Both the position numbers and the translations under genes were made by a program. Below are positions 55,323 through 64,000 of a stretch of DNA of 64,000 nucleotides, piece after piece (the first letter of the stretch is position 1; the number at the start of each line of letters is the position of its first letter). Under the pieces are notes generated by a model, which was not told the DNA's origin, ran no database searches, and worked only from the letters and a program-made list of their open reading frames with translations. Source of the DNA: Marinibactrum halimedae (lineage in GTDB: Bacteria > Pseudomonadota > Gammaproteobacteria > Pseudomonadales > Cellvibrionaceae); assembly GCF_021234875.1 (NCBI RefSeq), contig NZ_JAJQVM010000005.1, forward strand, positions 62,001 to 126,000, read 5' to 3'.

Positions 55323-56363
55323 TTGTCTGGCTCAATAGCCTCATCTCGAAATCCGTTTTTACCGGATTTATGTGCCATGCAATCGGTTTTTTTCTTGGTG
55401 CTCGGTGCTGAGCTCTTGGCCTTTGCTTTGGTGATTGCTTCTGCACCGTTGGCTTATTTTAGTTGGGTCAAGCTCGGCCAAATCTCGATGTTGGTGCAGT
55501 GGATAACGCTCAGTAATGCGGCGGTACTGTGTCGGTTGCGCTTTTGGTTAGGGGGGCTTTCGCCCAGCTCTGCAGGTACGTTCAGCTACTTACTCGTGCT
55601 TGCCATTACCTTGTTATTTAGTTGGGGTGGTGGGGTGTTGATGTATCGAGAAGTGGCATTGCTTGAATCTTTGCGGGCGGCATTATTGGCGGCCATTATT
55701 GCCGGTGTGGTATTGCGCTACATGTATTTGCAGCAGCAATTGGCCAATGAGCAGCAAGCCCAAGCCCAAGCGCAAATTGCGGCATTGCAGGCACGTATTC
55801 GGCCCCATTTTTTGTTTAACAGCATGAATGCGTTGGCAAGCCTGGTTTCCATAGACCCCGAACGGGCCGAGCAATTGGTATTGGACTTGTCGGATTTGTT
55901 TCGTGCCAGTATGGCCGAGGCGGCATTGGTGCCGGTGTCGCAAGAAATTCAACTGGGACAACAATACTTAGCCGTCGAGCAGGTAAGGTTAGATAGTCGA
56001 TTAAGCGTGAGCTGGTCGACCCAAGGTGAACTTGAGCGTGCCGTCATGCCCAGCTTGATGTTACAACCTTTGCTGGAGAATGCGGTTTATCATGGTATTG
56101 AGCCTTTGAGCCAGGGAGGGGTAATTGAGGTGGTGGTTGAGGTGACGGAGACCACCGCCGGTGATGCCTTCGACGTGGTGATTACCCTTCATAACGATAA
56201 GCCGTCGGGTGGTTCATCAGAAACCCGTGGCAGTGGTATTGCCCAACAGAATATTCGACAACGGTTAGTGGCACACTTTGGTGAACAGGCGAGCTTTGCG
56301 GTTGAAGACCACGATAACCACTATGCTGTGAAGATCGCCTATCGGTGTGGCCGTGAAGAATAA
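55323..56363 (+). CDS. algZ: AlgZ/FimS-type sensor histidine kinase
   Basis: This is an inner-membrane member of the unorthodox LytS/AlgZ kinase family that pairs with AlgR. The start is TTG 55323, preceded by AAGGGGG. An N-terminal segment (NPFLPDLCAMQSVFFLVLGAEL) leads into about four membrane helices, then a coiled helix (MYLQQQLANEQQAQAQAQIAALQ). The His_kinase domain has ARIRPHFLFNSMNALASLV, where His is the phospho-acceptor candidate, and the ATPase region has LMLQPLLENAVYHGIEPL and the GSGIAQQNIRQRL G box. It is 346 residues. algR follows 27 bp later. Confidence 0.93.
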   Translation: MSGSIASSRNPFLPDLCAMQSVFFLVLGAELLAFALVIASAPLAYFSWVKLGQISMLVQWITLSNAAVLCRLRFWLGGLSPSSAGTFSYLLVLAITLLFSWGGGVLMYREVALLESLRAALLAAIIAGVVLRYMYLQQQLANEQQAQAQAQIAALQARIRPHFLFNSMNALASLVSIDPERAEQLVLDLSDLFRASMAEAALVPVSQEIQLGQQYLAVEQVRLDSRLSVSWSTQGELERAVMPSLMLQPLLENAVYHGIEPLSQGGVIEVVVEVTETTAGDAFDVVITLHNDKPSGGSSETRGSGIAQQNIRQRLVAHFGEQASFAVEDHDNHYAVKIAYRCGREE

Positions 56364-56390
56364 AAAATAAAAAGAGAAGAGTGCTTAACC

Positions 56391-57131
56391 ATGGACATAA
56401 TTGTTGTAGATGATGAGCCTTTGGCTCGTGCGAGATTGATCAAGTTAATCGCAGAAATTGAGGGTTGCCGAGTGTTGGATGAGGCGGGCAATTGTGAGAA
56501 TGCGGTCGCCGCAGTAGAGCGTCATGACCCAGATTTGGTGCTATTGGATGTGAGAATGCCCGGCAGCAATGGATTGAATGCCGCAGAAGCCATTAACCAG
56601 TTAGATGACCCTCCGGCCATTATCTTTTGTACCGCCTATGACGAATATGCCATCAACGCCTTTGACTTGGGTGCCGTGGGCTATTTGCTCAAACCAGTTC
56701 GAATTGAAAAGCTTAAGGAAGTCTTAGAGAAAGCAAAAAAAGTCAATCGTGTGCAGCGGGCGGCCGCAAAAGAGTCCAAGACGCCTCTGGAAAATGCAAA
56801 ACGCACACACATTAGTGCCAAAACTCGGCGGGGTGTGAAGCTTATTGATATTAATCATGTTCAGTTTTTTCAGGCAGATCAGAAATACGTCACCTGTCAT
56901 TACGATGGCGGAACGCTATTGATCGACGACACCTTAAAAGAGTTAGAGCAAGAGTTTTCTTCATTATTCGTGCGAACTCACCGTAACGCGCTGGTGTTTA
57001 TTGGCGCCATTGAGGCAATGGAAAAATCCCAAGAGGGGACTTACTATCTACGCCTGAAAGCAACAGAAGAGACACCGGCGGTCAGTCGTCGTCACGTGAG
57101 TAAAGTGAAAGAGTTGTTGATGTCTCTGTAG
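56391..57131 (+). CDS. algR: LytTR response regulator AlgR
   Basis: This is the DNA-binding partner of AlgZ. The receiver domain (IIVVDDEPLARARLIKLI, DLVLLDVRMPGSNGLNAAEAI, CTAYDEYAINAFDLGAVGYLLKPV) carries the phospho-Asp in LLDVRMPG. The LytTR domain (GVKLIDINHVQFFQADQKYV, FVRTHRNALVFIGAIEAM, VSRRHVSKVKELL) binds DNA. It is 246 residues, matching AlgR. In Pseudomonas AlgZR controls alginate, twitching and virulence genes; the targets here are unknown. Confidence 0.94.
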   Translation: MDIIVVDDEPLARARLIKLIAEIEGCRVLDEAGNCENAVAAVERHDPDLVLLDVRMPGSNGLNAAEAINQLDDPPAIIFCTAYDEYAINAFDLGAVGYLLKPVRIEKLKEVLEKAKKVNRVQRAAAKESKTPLENAKRTHISAKTRRGVKLIDINHVQFFQADQKYVTCHYDGGTLLIDDTLKELEQEFSSLFVRTHRNALVFIGAIEAMEKSQEGTYYLRLKATEETPAVSRRHVSKVKELLMSL

Positions 57132-57303
57132 GTTTTGGAAAATAGGTTTTGGAAAACAACTCAGGTGGCTTTCAACATCACAGATCGTGATGTGTCTCGT
57201 ATCGGGCATTTCCAAAGCGCTTACCGGCACTGTTATGATTCACCTCATAAACCATCATTCGATAGTGACGATACGATCTTTTTTCTATAGATAGAGTAAA
57301 TCC

Positions 57304-58242
57304 ATGCCTCTTGCCCAAAAACTCCGAATTGCTACCCGAAAAAGTGCCTTAGCCATGTGGCAGGCTGAATACGTTCAAGCTTCATTGGAAGCGCATCACC
57401 CTGGGTTGGGGGTCGAGTTGTGTCCAATGGTCAGTAAGGGCGACAAGATTCTAGATGTGCCGCTGGCGAAAGTGGGCGGTAAAGGGTTGTTTGTAAAAGA
57501 GCTGGAAAATTCCATGCTGGCCAACGAGACTGATATTGCGGTGCATTCTATGAAAGATGTGCCAATGGAGTTTCCTGATGGGTTGGGCCTTGCTGTTATC
57601 TGTGAGCGAGAAGATCCCCGTGATGCGTTTGTCTCTAATCGATACAGCTCGTTCGAGTCGCTCCCTCAGGGTGCGGTGGTGGGGACTTCCAGCCTACGCC
57701 GCCAATGTCAATTGTTATCAAAGCGCCCGGATTTGGACATCAAGTTTCTGCGTGGCAACGTGAATACGCGATTGAGTAAGTTAGACGGAGAAGAATACGA
57801 TGCCATTATTCTTGCCGCCGCCGGGTTGTTGCGCTTGGAGTTCAAAGAACGTATCGCTGAGTATCTCCCGCCAGAATTAAGCTTGCCTGCGGGCGGCCAA
57901 GGGGCGGTGGGTATCGAGTGTCGAACCGATGACACGATCACACAAGCGCTATTGGCACCGTTACATCACCAAGACACTGCTACAAGAGTCTTGGCCGAGC
58001 GTGCCATGAATCGCCGTTTGGAGGGGGGCTGCCAGGTACCTATTGGTTGTTATGCCGAACTTGAGCAAGACCAGCTTTGGCTACGAGGGTTGGTGGGGGC
58101 GCCGGATGGCAGTGTGTTGCTATTCGATGAGATACGTGGCGAGCGAGAAGATGCCGAAGCAATGGGGGTGGCATTGGCAGAACGTTTATTGGCGTCTGGT
58201 GCCGATAAGATTTTAGCCTCAGTGTATGGCACTTCAGTTTGA
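57304..58242 (+). CDS. hemC: Porphobilinogen deaminase (hydroxymethylbilane synthase)
   Basis: This joins four porphobilinogen units into hydroxymethylbilane in haem synthesis. It is 312 residues with [61 protein letters not shown] and [12 protein letters not shown]. The Cys that holds the dipyrromethane cofactor is in [15 protein letters not shown]. It is 172 bp downstream of algR and 22 bp before hemD. Confidence 0.97.
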   Translation: MPLAQKLRIATRKSALAMWQAEYVQASLEAHHPGLGVELCPMVSKGDKILDVPLAKVGGKGLFVKELENSMLANETDIAVHSMKDVPMEFPDGLGLAVICEREDPRDAFVSNRYSSFESLPQGAVVGTSSLRRQCQLLSKRPDLDIKFLRGNVNTRLSKLDGEEYDAIILAAAGLLRLEFKERIAEYLPPELSLPAGGQGAVGIECRTDDTITQALLAPLHHQDTATRVLAERAMNRRLEGGCQVPIGCYAELEQDQLWLRGLVGAPDGSVLLFDEIRGEREDAEAMGVALAERLLASGADKILASVYGTSV

Positions 58243-58264
58243 TGATGAATGAGTTCGCTTACTA

Positions 58265-59071
58265 ATGAGCAGCTTGAACCATGATGAATCGGATAACCGA
58301 GGAACCATTCCCTCTTCAATGAAGTGGGTGTGGGTGACTCGACCGAGGTTGCAAGGGGAGCAAACGGCTCAACGATTGATTGAGATGGGGTATCAACCTT
58401 GGGTGCAACCGGTGATGGATATTGTTCCGATTGACCTTACCCCTTCATCTCGACAAGCCCTGATGAACTTGGATGAATATCAAAAAGTCATTTTTGTCAG
58501 CCAAAATGCGGTGCGTTTTGGTTGTCTCGCCATAGAAGATTTCTGGCCACAGTGGCCGGTTGGTGTTGCTTTCTTTGGTATCGGTGAAGCAACGGTACTC
58601 GCTTTGGAATCTCAAGGTATACAAGCTCAAAGTAATATTGATAGCGCTGCCAAGAATTCAGAAGCCCTATTGGCGTTGCCTGCTTTGCAATCGCTTGAAC
58701 ATAACCGAGTGTTGATTCTGCGTGGCAAAGGGGGGCGTGAAACGCTAAAAGAAACACTAGAGGCACGGGGGGCGAAAGTGGAGTATTGCGAACTGTATGA
58801 ACGTCGGTTGTCCCCAGAGGCAGAAAACGCACTGCGAGCTTCTGTGTTTTCTCAGTCGGTGCCGGCAAGTTCGGCGATCTTGGCATACAGTGGGGACAGC
58901 CTGGCCTATATTGATCGCGTGATTGCGTCCGCAGGCTTGTCCTTCTTAAAGCAATTGCCAATCATCGTACCGGGTGAGCGTGTGGCCAAGTTGGCACAAG
59001 AGCGAGAGTTTTACGATATTCGCATGGCAGACAATGCCTCGGATAAGTCCATGCTGAAGATGTTACCGTAG
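58265..59071 (+). CDS. hemD: Uroporphyrinogen-III synthase
   Basis: This cyclises hydroxymethylbilane with inversion of ring D. HemD proteins vary widely, but the start VWVTRPRLQGEQTAQRLIEMG, the hinge VIFVSQNAVRFGCLAIED, RVLILRGKGGRETLKETLEARGA split across two strands, and VEYCELYERR are typical. It is 268 residues from ATG 58265. ATG 58319, just before KWVWVTRPR, gives a more usual N-terminus, and the ribosome signals do not decide. hemC before and hemX after support the call. Confidence 0.92.
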   Translation: MSSLNHDESDNRGTIPSSMKWVWVTRPRLQGEQTAQRLIEMGYQPWVQPVMDIVPIDLTPSSRQALMNLDEYQKVIFVSQNAVRFGCLAIEDFWPQWPVGVAFFGIGEATVLALESQGIQAQSNIDSAAKNSEALLALPALQSLEHNRVLILRGKGGRETLKETLEARGAKVEYCELYERRLSPEAENALRASVFSQSVPASSAILAYSGDSLAYIDRVIASAGLSFLKQLPIIVPGERVAKLAQEREFYDIRMADNASDKSMLKMLP

Positions 59072-59196
59072 CGCTTTTGCGGCTACACATGAGCGACTGG
59101 CCATTGATTTATCGTTTATTACTGTCACTTATTACTAACACTTAATGACTACCATTTATTATTACCGCTTAACATGGGTTTTGGGGAAAGACCGCT

Positions 59197-60570
59197 ATGA
59201 AGGACACTACGCCTGACGACCAGCCGTCAGCGAATCATTCATCCAATCAGCCATCCAATCAGACATCCGATAATACAGATCGTGACCACTCGGATATTCC
59301 AGAGAAGACAGACGTGAGCGCAGAGCAGCCAATAGATGAGGCCGGCTCCAGTAAAAATGAGGTTGCCCAATCCTTGAAAGCCGAAACCCCTACCGAAGAC
59401 CGCTTACAAACACAGTCGACTCAACCACAGTCGATTAAAGCGAGCGCACAAAAGACAGATCAAAAGAGCGACCCTGAGGATTCACAGCCTGTGGATAAGC
59501 CATCAACGCCCTTGTCAAAACTGGCAGTGGTGTGCTTCGTTTTAGTGCTGATTTTGGGTGGCCTTATCGGCACGGGTGGCTACGTTGGTTGGAAAGAATG
59601 GCGCGCGCAACAAGCGCAGAATCTATTACTGACCCAACAAATCAGTGCCAGTGCGAGTAGCATTGATGCGCTGGAGCAGTCTTTACGACAAGCTCAAACT
59701 GTCGCTAATACCAGTACCGGTGAGCGCCGTGACTTAGAGGCCAAACTCAATGCCGTTACTTCACGCCTAGATGCTCACAATGAGCGATTGTTGTCGCTTT
59801 CCAACACCAGCCGGGAAGATTGGTTGTTGGCTGAAGCGGAATACCTATTGCGATTAGCCAACCAACGATTACTGGTAGATCGTAGTGCTCGTTCTGCGGT
59901 GGGCTTGCTGGAAGCTGCTGATGAAATCTTACGGGAATTGGCCATGCCAGATTTATTCCCAGTACGACAGGCTGTGGCGCAGGATTTGGGGGCTCTGAAA
60001 TTGGCCGCGACGGTGGATCGAGAAGGTTTGTACCTGCGGTTAGATGGGTTGGCCAATAATATCCATTTGTTGCCAAATGTATTCAGTGATCTCCAATTTG
60101 AGCCGGGTGAGGTAGAGGCGGTATTGGCGCCAGCGGATGAGTCTCAACATTGGATAGACCGCCTGAGCATGATGGTTAAGCGTGTCACCCATGAGTTTAG
60201 CCAGTACGTTAAGGTACATGGCCCCAGCGACCAGCCAGCTAAACCGCTTTTACCGCCAGAAAGCGACACTTACCTGAAGCAAAACCTTCGCTTTTTGTTA
60301 GAACAAGCGCAACTGGCGATGCTCAGAGAGCAGACCAATATTTATCAACAAAGCCTGACTAAAGCTCGTGAGTTATTGACTGAGTTCTACCCATTGAGTG
60401 AACAAGCGAGGCGCCTGCGGACTGAGTTGATTTCGCTTGCCTCAGAGCCTGTTGTTGAGAAACTACCTGATATTTCTAGCTCTCAAGAGCAGTTGCATGC
60501 TTACATCGAAGCCTTGCACCAATTGACCGGCACTCGTGCTACGCCAAAGCAGGAGGATGTTCGTGATTAA
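59197..60570 (+). CDS. hemX: HemX family membrane protein
   Basis: HemX is a conserved inner-membrane protein of the haem operon, often labelled a uroporphyrinogen-III methyltransferase although no methyltransferase motifs are present. Residues 1-105 are disordered and rich in Ser, Gln, Asp and Thr. One membrane helix (LAVVCFVLVLILGGLIGTGGYVG) and a periplasmic coiled coil (LEQSLRQAQTVAN) follow, then the HemX core (DWLLAEAEYLLRLANQRLLVD, AVGLLEAADEILREL). ATG 59197 follows GGGGAAAG. It overlaps hemY by 8 bp. Confidence 0.92.
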   Translation: MKDTTPDDQPSANHSSNQPSNQTSDNTDRDHSDIPEKTDVSAEQPIDEAGSSKNEVAQSLKAETPTEDRLQTQSTQPQSIKASAQKTDQKSDPEDSQPVDKPSTPLSKLAVVCFVLVLILGGLIGTGGYVGWKEWRAQQAQNLLLTQQISASASSIDALEQSLRQAQTVANTSTGERRDLEAKLNAVTSRLDAHNERLLSLSNTSREDWLLAEAEYLLRLANQRLLVDRSARSAVGLLEAADEILRELAMPDLFPVRQAVAQDLGALKLAATVDREGLYLRLDGLANNIHLLPNVFSDLQFEPGEVEAVLAPADESQHWIDRLSMMVKRVTHEFSQYVKVHGPSDQPAKPLLPPESDTYLKQNLRFLLEQAQLAMLREQTNIYQQSLTKARELLTEFYPLSEQARRLRTELISLASEPVVEKLPDISSSQEQLHAYIEALHQLTGTRATPKQEDVRD

Positions 60571-61825
60571 AAACCTTCTGTATCGTGTGTTTTTTTGGTT
60601 GTTCCTCATTGTTTTTTTCCTGTGGGCCATTTACCAAGTGGTGACCAGTACTCCGGGCTATGTCGCTATTTCTATCAATCGCTATACCGTTGAAACCACA
60701 TTTTGGGTCGCTATCGCCTTGAACGTGGCCCTGTTCTTGACGTTGGTGCTGATTTGGAAAAGCATCAAAAGAACACGTCGTGTAATGATTGGCAGTGTGT
60801 CATGGATGCGTCACGGTAACCCGCGCAGTGCTCAACGAGCCACGACCATCGGCTTGTTGGAATTCTTAGAAGGCAATTGGCGGCCTGCCCGCAAGCAACT
60901 GCTTAAAGGGGCAAAGCGCGTCGACAATCCATTGTTAAATTACTTGGCGGCTGCCCGTTGTGCCTATGAATTGGGTGAAGAAGAAACCGTTGGAGAGCTT
61001 CTCAACCAGGCTGAGCAAAGGGCGCCAAAGAATACCTTGGCGGTTGCATTAACTCAGGCGCGTATGCAATTGATTGCCAAAAAATATGAGCCGTGTATTG
61101 CCACTTTAGAGCGTGCCAGAAAAGCTAAACCCAACCATCCAGTCGTTTTGGGGCTACTATCCGAAGCGTATATGGGGGTCGGTGACTGGAAAGCGTTGCA
61201 GAAATTACTGCCACAATTGAAGCAACGGGGTCATATGAGCGAAGAAGAGTGGGCCGCATTGAGCATGAAAGCGGTACTAGAGCGCCTGGAATCCGAGGGG
61301 GATCTTGCGAGTCGTTTGTCTTCCGCAGAGGCGGTCAAGCATATGGAGCAAGTGTGGCAAGAGTTGCCTGCTCAATACCGTAAAGATGTGGCCGTGATTG
61401 CCTCGTTTGTGCAGCAGTTGGTGCGAAATGGTGGGGATGCTTCTGCCGAGCAGGTATTGCGCAAAACATTGCGAGAACAATGGGATGCACGATTGGTACG
61501 GTTTTACGGAATGGTCTCCGGTGAAAACGTTAATAAGCAGTTATCGTTGGCAGAAAGTTGGTTGAATGAGCATCCAGACGACAAAGAATTGTGCTTGGCT
61601 TTGGGCCGAATCAGTTTACGAAACGAATTATGGGGTAAGGCTCGTGAGTATTTTGAGCGAAGCTTGAAGTTGGCTAAAAACCCGGAAGCCTATGCTGAAT
61701 TGGCGAGATTGCTGGCTCACTTGGGTGAGCATCGGCTCAGTACTCAATATTACCAAGAAGGTTTGATTTTAAGTACTGCCGGTTTACCTGTATTGCCTAT
61801 GCCAAAATCAGTGACCGAGCATTAA
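60563..61825 (+). CDS. hemY: HemY-type TPR membrane protein
   Basis: This is an enterobacterial-type HemY protein of the haem operon, unrelated to protoporphyrinogen oxidase. GTG 60563 is chosen because GGAGG lies six bases upstream, and the product begins IKNLLYRVFFWLFLIVFFLWA. Two membrane helices (residues 5-25 and 43-65) are followed by a TPR-rich domain (RATTIGLLEFLEGNWRPARKQL, LGLLSEAYMGVGDWKALQKLL, LALGRISLRNELWGKAREYF). It is 420 residues, the usual length. Its role in haem metabolism is not firmly known. Confidence 0.93.
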   Translation: MIKNLLYRVFFWLFLIVFFLWAIYQVVTSTPGYVAISINRYTVETTFWVAIALNVALFLTLVLIWKSIKRTRRVMIGSVSWMRHGNPRSAQRATTIGLLEFLEGNWRPARKQLLKGAKRVDNPLLNYLAAARCAYELGEEETVGELLNQAEQRAPKNTLAVALTQARMQLIAKKYEPCIATLERARKAKPNHPVVLGLLSEAYMGVGDWKALQKLLPQLKQRGHMSEEEWAALSMKAVLERLESEGDLASRLSSAEAVKHMEQVWQELPAQYRKDVAVIASFVQQLVRNGGDASAEQVLRKTLREQWDARLVRFYGMVSGENVNKQLSLAESWLNEHPDDKELCLALGRISLRNELWGKAREYFERSLKLAKNPEAYAELARLLAHLGEHRLSTQYYQEGLILSTAGLPVLPMPKSVTEH

Positions 61826-61834
61826 GCTCGGTCA
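61812..61834 (+). terminator. Terminator hairpin containing the hemY stop codon
   Basis: A perfect 9-bp stem (TGACCGAGC / GCTCGGTCA) has the five-base loop ATTAA, which includes the hemY stop codon. The T-rich stretch after it is broken by C, so strength is moderate. It lies in the 69-bp gap to convergent ubiD. Confidence 0.7.
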
Positions 61835-61894
61835 TCATTCTTCATTTCTTTCTCTTTATTTTAGCTTTCCGTCTTTTAATTGATGTCCAGACCA

Positions 61895-63361
61895 TCAATC
61901 GATTCCTAGTGAACCCCATAACTCGTCCACTTTTGCTTTTACTTCGGCATCCATTTCAATGGGTTCGCCCCATTCCCGTTCGGTTTCACCAGGCCACTTA
62001 TTAGTGGCATCCAACCCCATTTTTGATCCCAAGCCGGAAACCGGTGAGGCAAAATCTAAATAATCGATGGGGGTATTGTCGATCAAGGTGGTGTCACGGG
62101 TTGGGTCCATACGGGTGGTAATGGCCCAAATCACATCGTCCCAGCTTCTCGCGTTGACGTCATCGTCGGTTACGATGACAAATTTGGTGTACATAAATTG
62201 CCGTAAAAACGACCACACCCCCAACATCACACGTTTGGCGTGCCCTGGGTACTGCTTCTTAATGGTCACCACCGCCATGCGATACGAGCAGCCTTCTGGT
62301 GGTAGATAAAAATCGGTAATTTCAGGAAATTGCTTTTGTAAAATCGGTACGAACACTTCATTTAAGGCAACGCCTAAAATAGCCGGTTCATCCGGTGGAC
62401 GGCCAGTATAGGTACTGTGATAAATGGGCTCTTTACGATGGGTAATACGATCCACCGTAAACACTGGGAACTGATCCACCTCATTGTAGTAACCGGTATG
62501 GTCGCCGAAGGGGCCTTCATCAGCCATTTCACCTGGGGCGATATGCCCTTCTAAGATAAATTCCGCTGAAGCGGGGACTTGTAATTCACCGGCAAGAGTG
62601 TCGACCACTTCGGTTTTATCACCACGCAATAACCCGGCAAAGGCGTATTCGCTTAAGGTATCTGGAACCGGGGTGACCGCTCCTAAAATGGTGGCCGGGT
62701 CGGCGCCTAGGGCAACCGCAACTGGGAAGGGCTCCCCCGGATTTTCTTGTTGCCACTCTCGAAAATCCAAGGCGCCACCACGATGACTTAACCAGCGCAT
62801 GATTAATTTATTACGACCAATTAATTGCATCCGGTAGATGCCTAAATTCTGACGAGCTTTGTGTGGGCCTCTTGTCACCACTAATGGCCAAGTCACTAAT
62901 GGCCCGGCATCGCCAGGCCAGCAGGTTTGTATGGGAAGTTTATGTAAGTTGACTTCATCGGCTTCAATCACCTTTTGTTGGCAAGGTGCCTTTGAAACCA
63001 CTTTCGGCCCCATATTCAATACTTGTTTGAAGATGGGCATTTTATTCCAAGCGTCTTTTAACCCTTTTGGTGGCTCGGGCTCTTTTAAAAAAGCCAGTAG
63101 TTTACCCACTTCTCGTAAGGCTTCTACATTCTCTTCTCCCATCCCTAAAGCGACCCGCTCAGGTGTTCCAAAAAGGTTCGCCAATACTGGAATATCGTGT
63201 CCGATGGGGTTTTCAAATAATAATGCCGGGCCACCTGCTCTTAATGTACGGTCGGCAATTTCCGTCATTTCAAGGTTAGGGCTGATCGGGTGTGAAATTC
63301 GTTTAAGCAAGCCGCGCTTTTCCAGAAGCGCAATAAAATCACGAAGGTCTTTGTATTTCAT
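61895..63361 (-). CDS. ubiD: 4-hydroxy-3-polyprenylbenzoate decarboxylase UbiD
   Basis: This prenylated-FMN dependent decarboxylase removes the carboxyl group in ubiquinone synthesis. It is 488 residues with [61 protein letters not shown] (metal and prenyl-FMN site region), [26 protein letters not shown] and the [22 protein letters not shown] end. The E-x-D-E-type proton relay around [11 protein letters not shown] is complete. The gene is alone on its strand. Confidence 0.97.
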   Translation of the reverse strand: MKYKDLRDFIALLEKRGLLKRISHPISPNLEMTEIADRTLRAGGPALLFENPIGHDIPVLANLFGTPERVALGMGEENVEALREVGKLLAFLKEPEPPKGLKDAWNKMPIFKQVLNMGPKVVSKAPCQQKVIEADEVNLHKLPIQTCWPGDAGPLVTWPLVVTRGPHKARQNLGIYRMQLIGRNKLIMRWLSHRGGALDFREWQQENPGEPFPVAVALGADPATILGAVTPVPDTLSEYAFAGLLRGDKTEVVDTLAGELQVPASAEFILEGHIAPGEMADEGPFGDHTGYYNEVDQFPVFTVDRITHRKEPIYHSTYTGRPPDEPAILGVALNEVFVPILQKQFPEITDFYLPPEGCSYRMAVVTIKKQYPGHAKRVMLGVWSFLRQFMYTKFVIVTDDDVNARSWDDVIWAITTRMDPTRDTTLIDNTPIDYLDFASPVSGLGSKMGLDATNKWPGETEREWGEPIEMDAEVKAKVDELWGSLGID

Positions 63362-63814
63362 AGAGTGGGGGGCTCACAGATCGTTGGTTGGGTACTCGCA
63401 AAATGAATAACGAGACCTGCATTCTATTCGACATGAATGAACGATACGAGTCAAAGACGTGCTTGGTTCTCCATAACGTTTATTCACATTTAATTAAAAA
63501 AAATGAGGCGTGGGCGCAAAAATTACATGTTTTTATCAAAGGTAGGAGATTGAATTTATGTTGATCAAGCGTATTTAAGCGGGATTTTAAGAGTTGAAAG
63601 TAAAGGCAGTAAAAAGGGCGCTAATAAATTAAATGCGCCATTTCATGTTAAATTTTATTCACTTTGGTGTGATGTGAGCTGAGCTACTGAGTGATTGATT
63701 ATTTTCAAAACTACTGTGTTTTCGAAACTTCTATGTTTTTGAAACTACCATTTAGATAGATAATTTTTCCAAACCAGAATAAATAAAGGCCGCTATTGCG
63801 GCCTTTAAAAATTA
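63362..63814. other. 453-bp AT-rich spacer before ubiD
   Basis: No gene is seen. The left end should hold the ubiD promoter on the minus strand. The right end carries the terminator of the FadL-type gene. Two nearly identical stretches (ACTGTGTTTTCGAAAC and CTTCTATGTTTTTGAAAC) lie at about 63710-63745. Confidence 0.4.
63784..63805. terminator. Terminator of FadL-type gene
   Basis: A perfect 9-bp stem (AAAGGCCGC / GCGGCCTTT) with a four-base loop lies about 10 bp after the stop of the minus-strand outer-membrane protein gene. Confidence 0.85.
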
Positions 63815-64000
63815 ATTAGAAGCTGTAGTTAACCGATGCTGCGAAAATATGAGCGTCACCACCGGAAGTTCCTTCAAAACTGTTGCGAAGAGGAGTTTCT
63901 TCGGCGTCGACAAATACGTCTTCACCTGAAACGAAAGAATAACCAAAATCGAAACTGACATTTTGGCTCATGGTGTAGGTAGCACCTAAGCTGTACCATT
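63815..64000 (-). CDS. Outer-membrane beta-barrel protein, FadL/OmpP1-type C-terminus (partial)
   Basis: Only the last 60 or so residues are in the window; the 5' part lies beyond the right edge. The visible end reads as alternating beta strands (WYSLGATYTMSQNVSFDFGY, SFVSGEDVFVD, then DAHIFAASVNYSF) and finishes in the Tyr-Ser-Phe typical of the BAM signal. The final hairpin layout resembles FadL/OmpP1 fatty-acid transporters. The family call is tentative because the diagnostic N-terminal part is not visible. Confidence 0.65.

Noticed and set aside
59197-60570. hemX as a true uroporphyrinogen-III methyltransferase
   Set aside because: The product is a membrane-anchored coiled-coil protein without the SAM-binding motifs of CobA/CysG.

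Overview
The window is 64 kb of a gammaproteobacterial chromosome. Its gene order follows the Pseudomonas pattern: lptM-lysA-dapF-DUF484-xerC, cyaA, argH, algZ-algR-hemC-hemD-hemX-hemY, algP-FKBP, rep next to an EAL protein, glnK-amtB, sutA. The moderate G+C, the long AT-rich spacers, a complete type II secretion operon and an Exb/TPR cluster suggest a marine Pseudomonadales/Cellvibrionales-type bacterium, for example a Saccharophagus or Teredinibacter relative. The genus is a guess; the class is secure. There is one tRNA and no rRNA, insertion sequence, prophage or CRISPR array.

Region 1 (1-11.8 kb) is the general secretion pathway operon gspC-D-E-F-G-H-I-J-K-L-M-N. It is cut at the left edge inside gspC. 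Several genes overlap or use GTG/TTG starts. An apbE flavin transferase gene overlaps gspN.

Region 2 (13.4-23.3 kb) is the least described part. A small exported protein, a TPR/coiled-coil periplasmic protein, a 956-residue TPR lipoprotein, a 243-residue TPR lipoprotein and a 100-residue exported protein are followed by an ExbB/TolQ protein, two different ExbD/TolR proteins and a TonB-like AgmX/PglI-type protein. It looks like a proton-driven envelope machine with TPR partners, comparable in parts to the Agl-Glt core of Myxococcus. The first ExbD has Asn where the proton-carrying Asp normally sits; the second keeps Asp. A 15-bp motif (14/15 identical) occurs upstream of both halves of the cluster.

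Region 3 (23.5-37.9 kb) is mostly housekeeping: an orphan initiating sugar-phosphate transferase, RraA, tRNA-Arg(CCG), cytochrome c5, the ABC-F protein YheS, a TIGR02444 protein, an AlgP-like AT-hook protein, an FKBP lipoprotein, Rep helicase, an EAL phosphodiesterase with dead receiver and GGDEF domains, ComM/YifB and UbiK.

Region 4 (38-42.5 kb) is nitrogen control. Two NtrC-type sites and a sigma-54 -24/-12 element precede a TorF-family porin gene, glnK and amtB. A second glnK follows after a terminator, then a patch of 13-bp and 14-bp tandem repeats and a sutA homologue.

Region 5 (42.6-55 kb, minus strand) holds xerC, DUF484, dapF, lysA, lptM, cyaA, a hybrid histidine kinase with a 4 x 7-residue tandem repeat inside its first receiver domain, and argH. 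Region 6 (55.3-64 kb) holds algZ-algR, the haem genes hemC-D-X-Y, ubiD on the opposite strand, and the 3' end of a FadL-type outer-membrane protein gene at the right edge.
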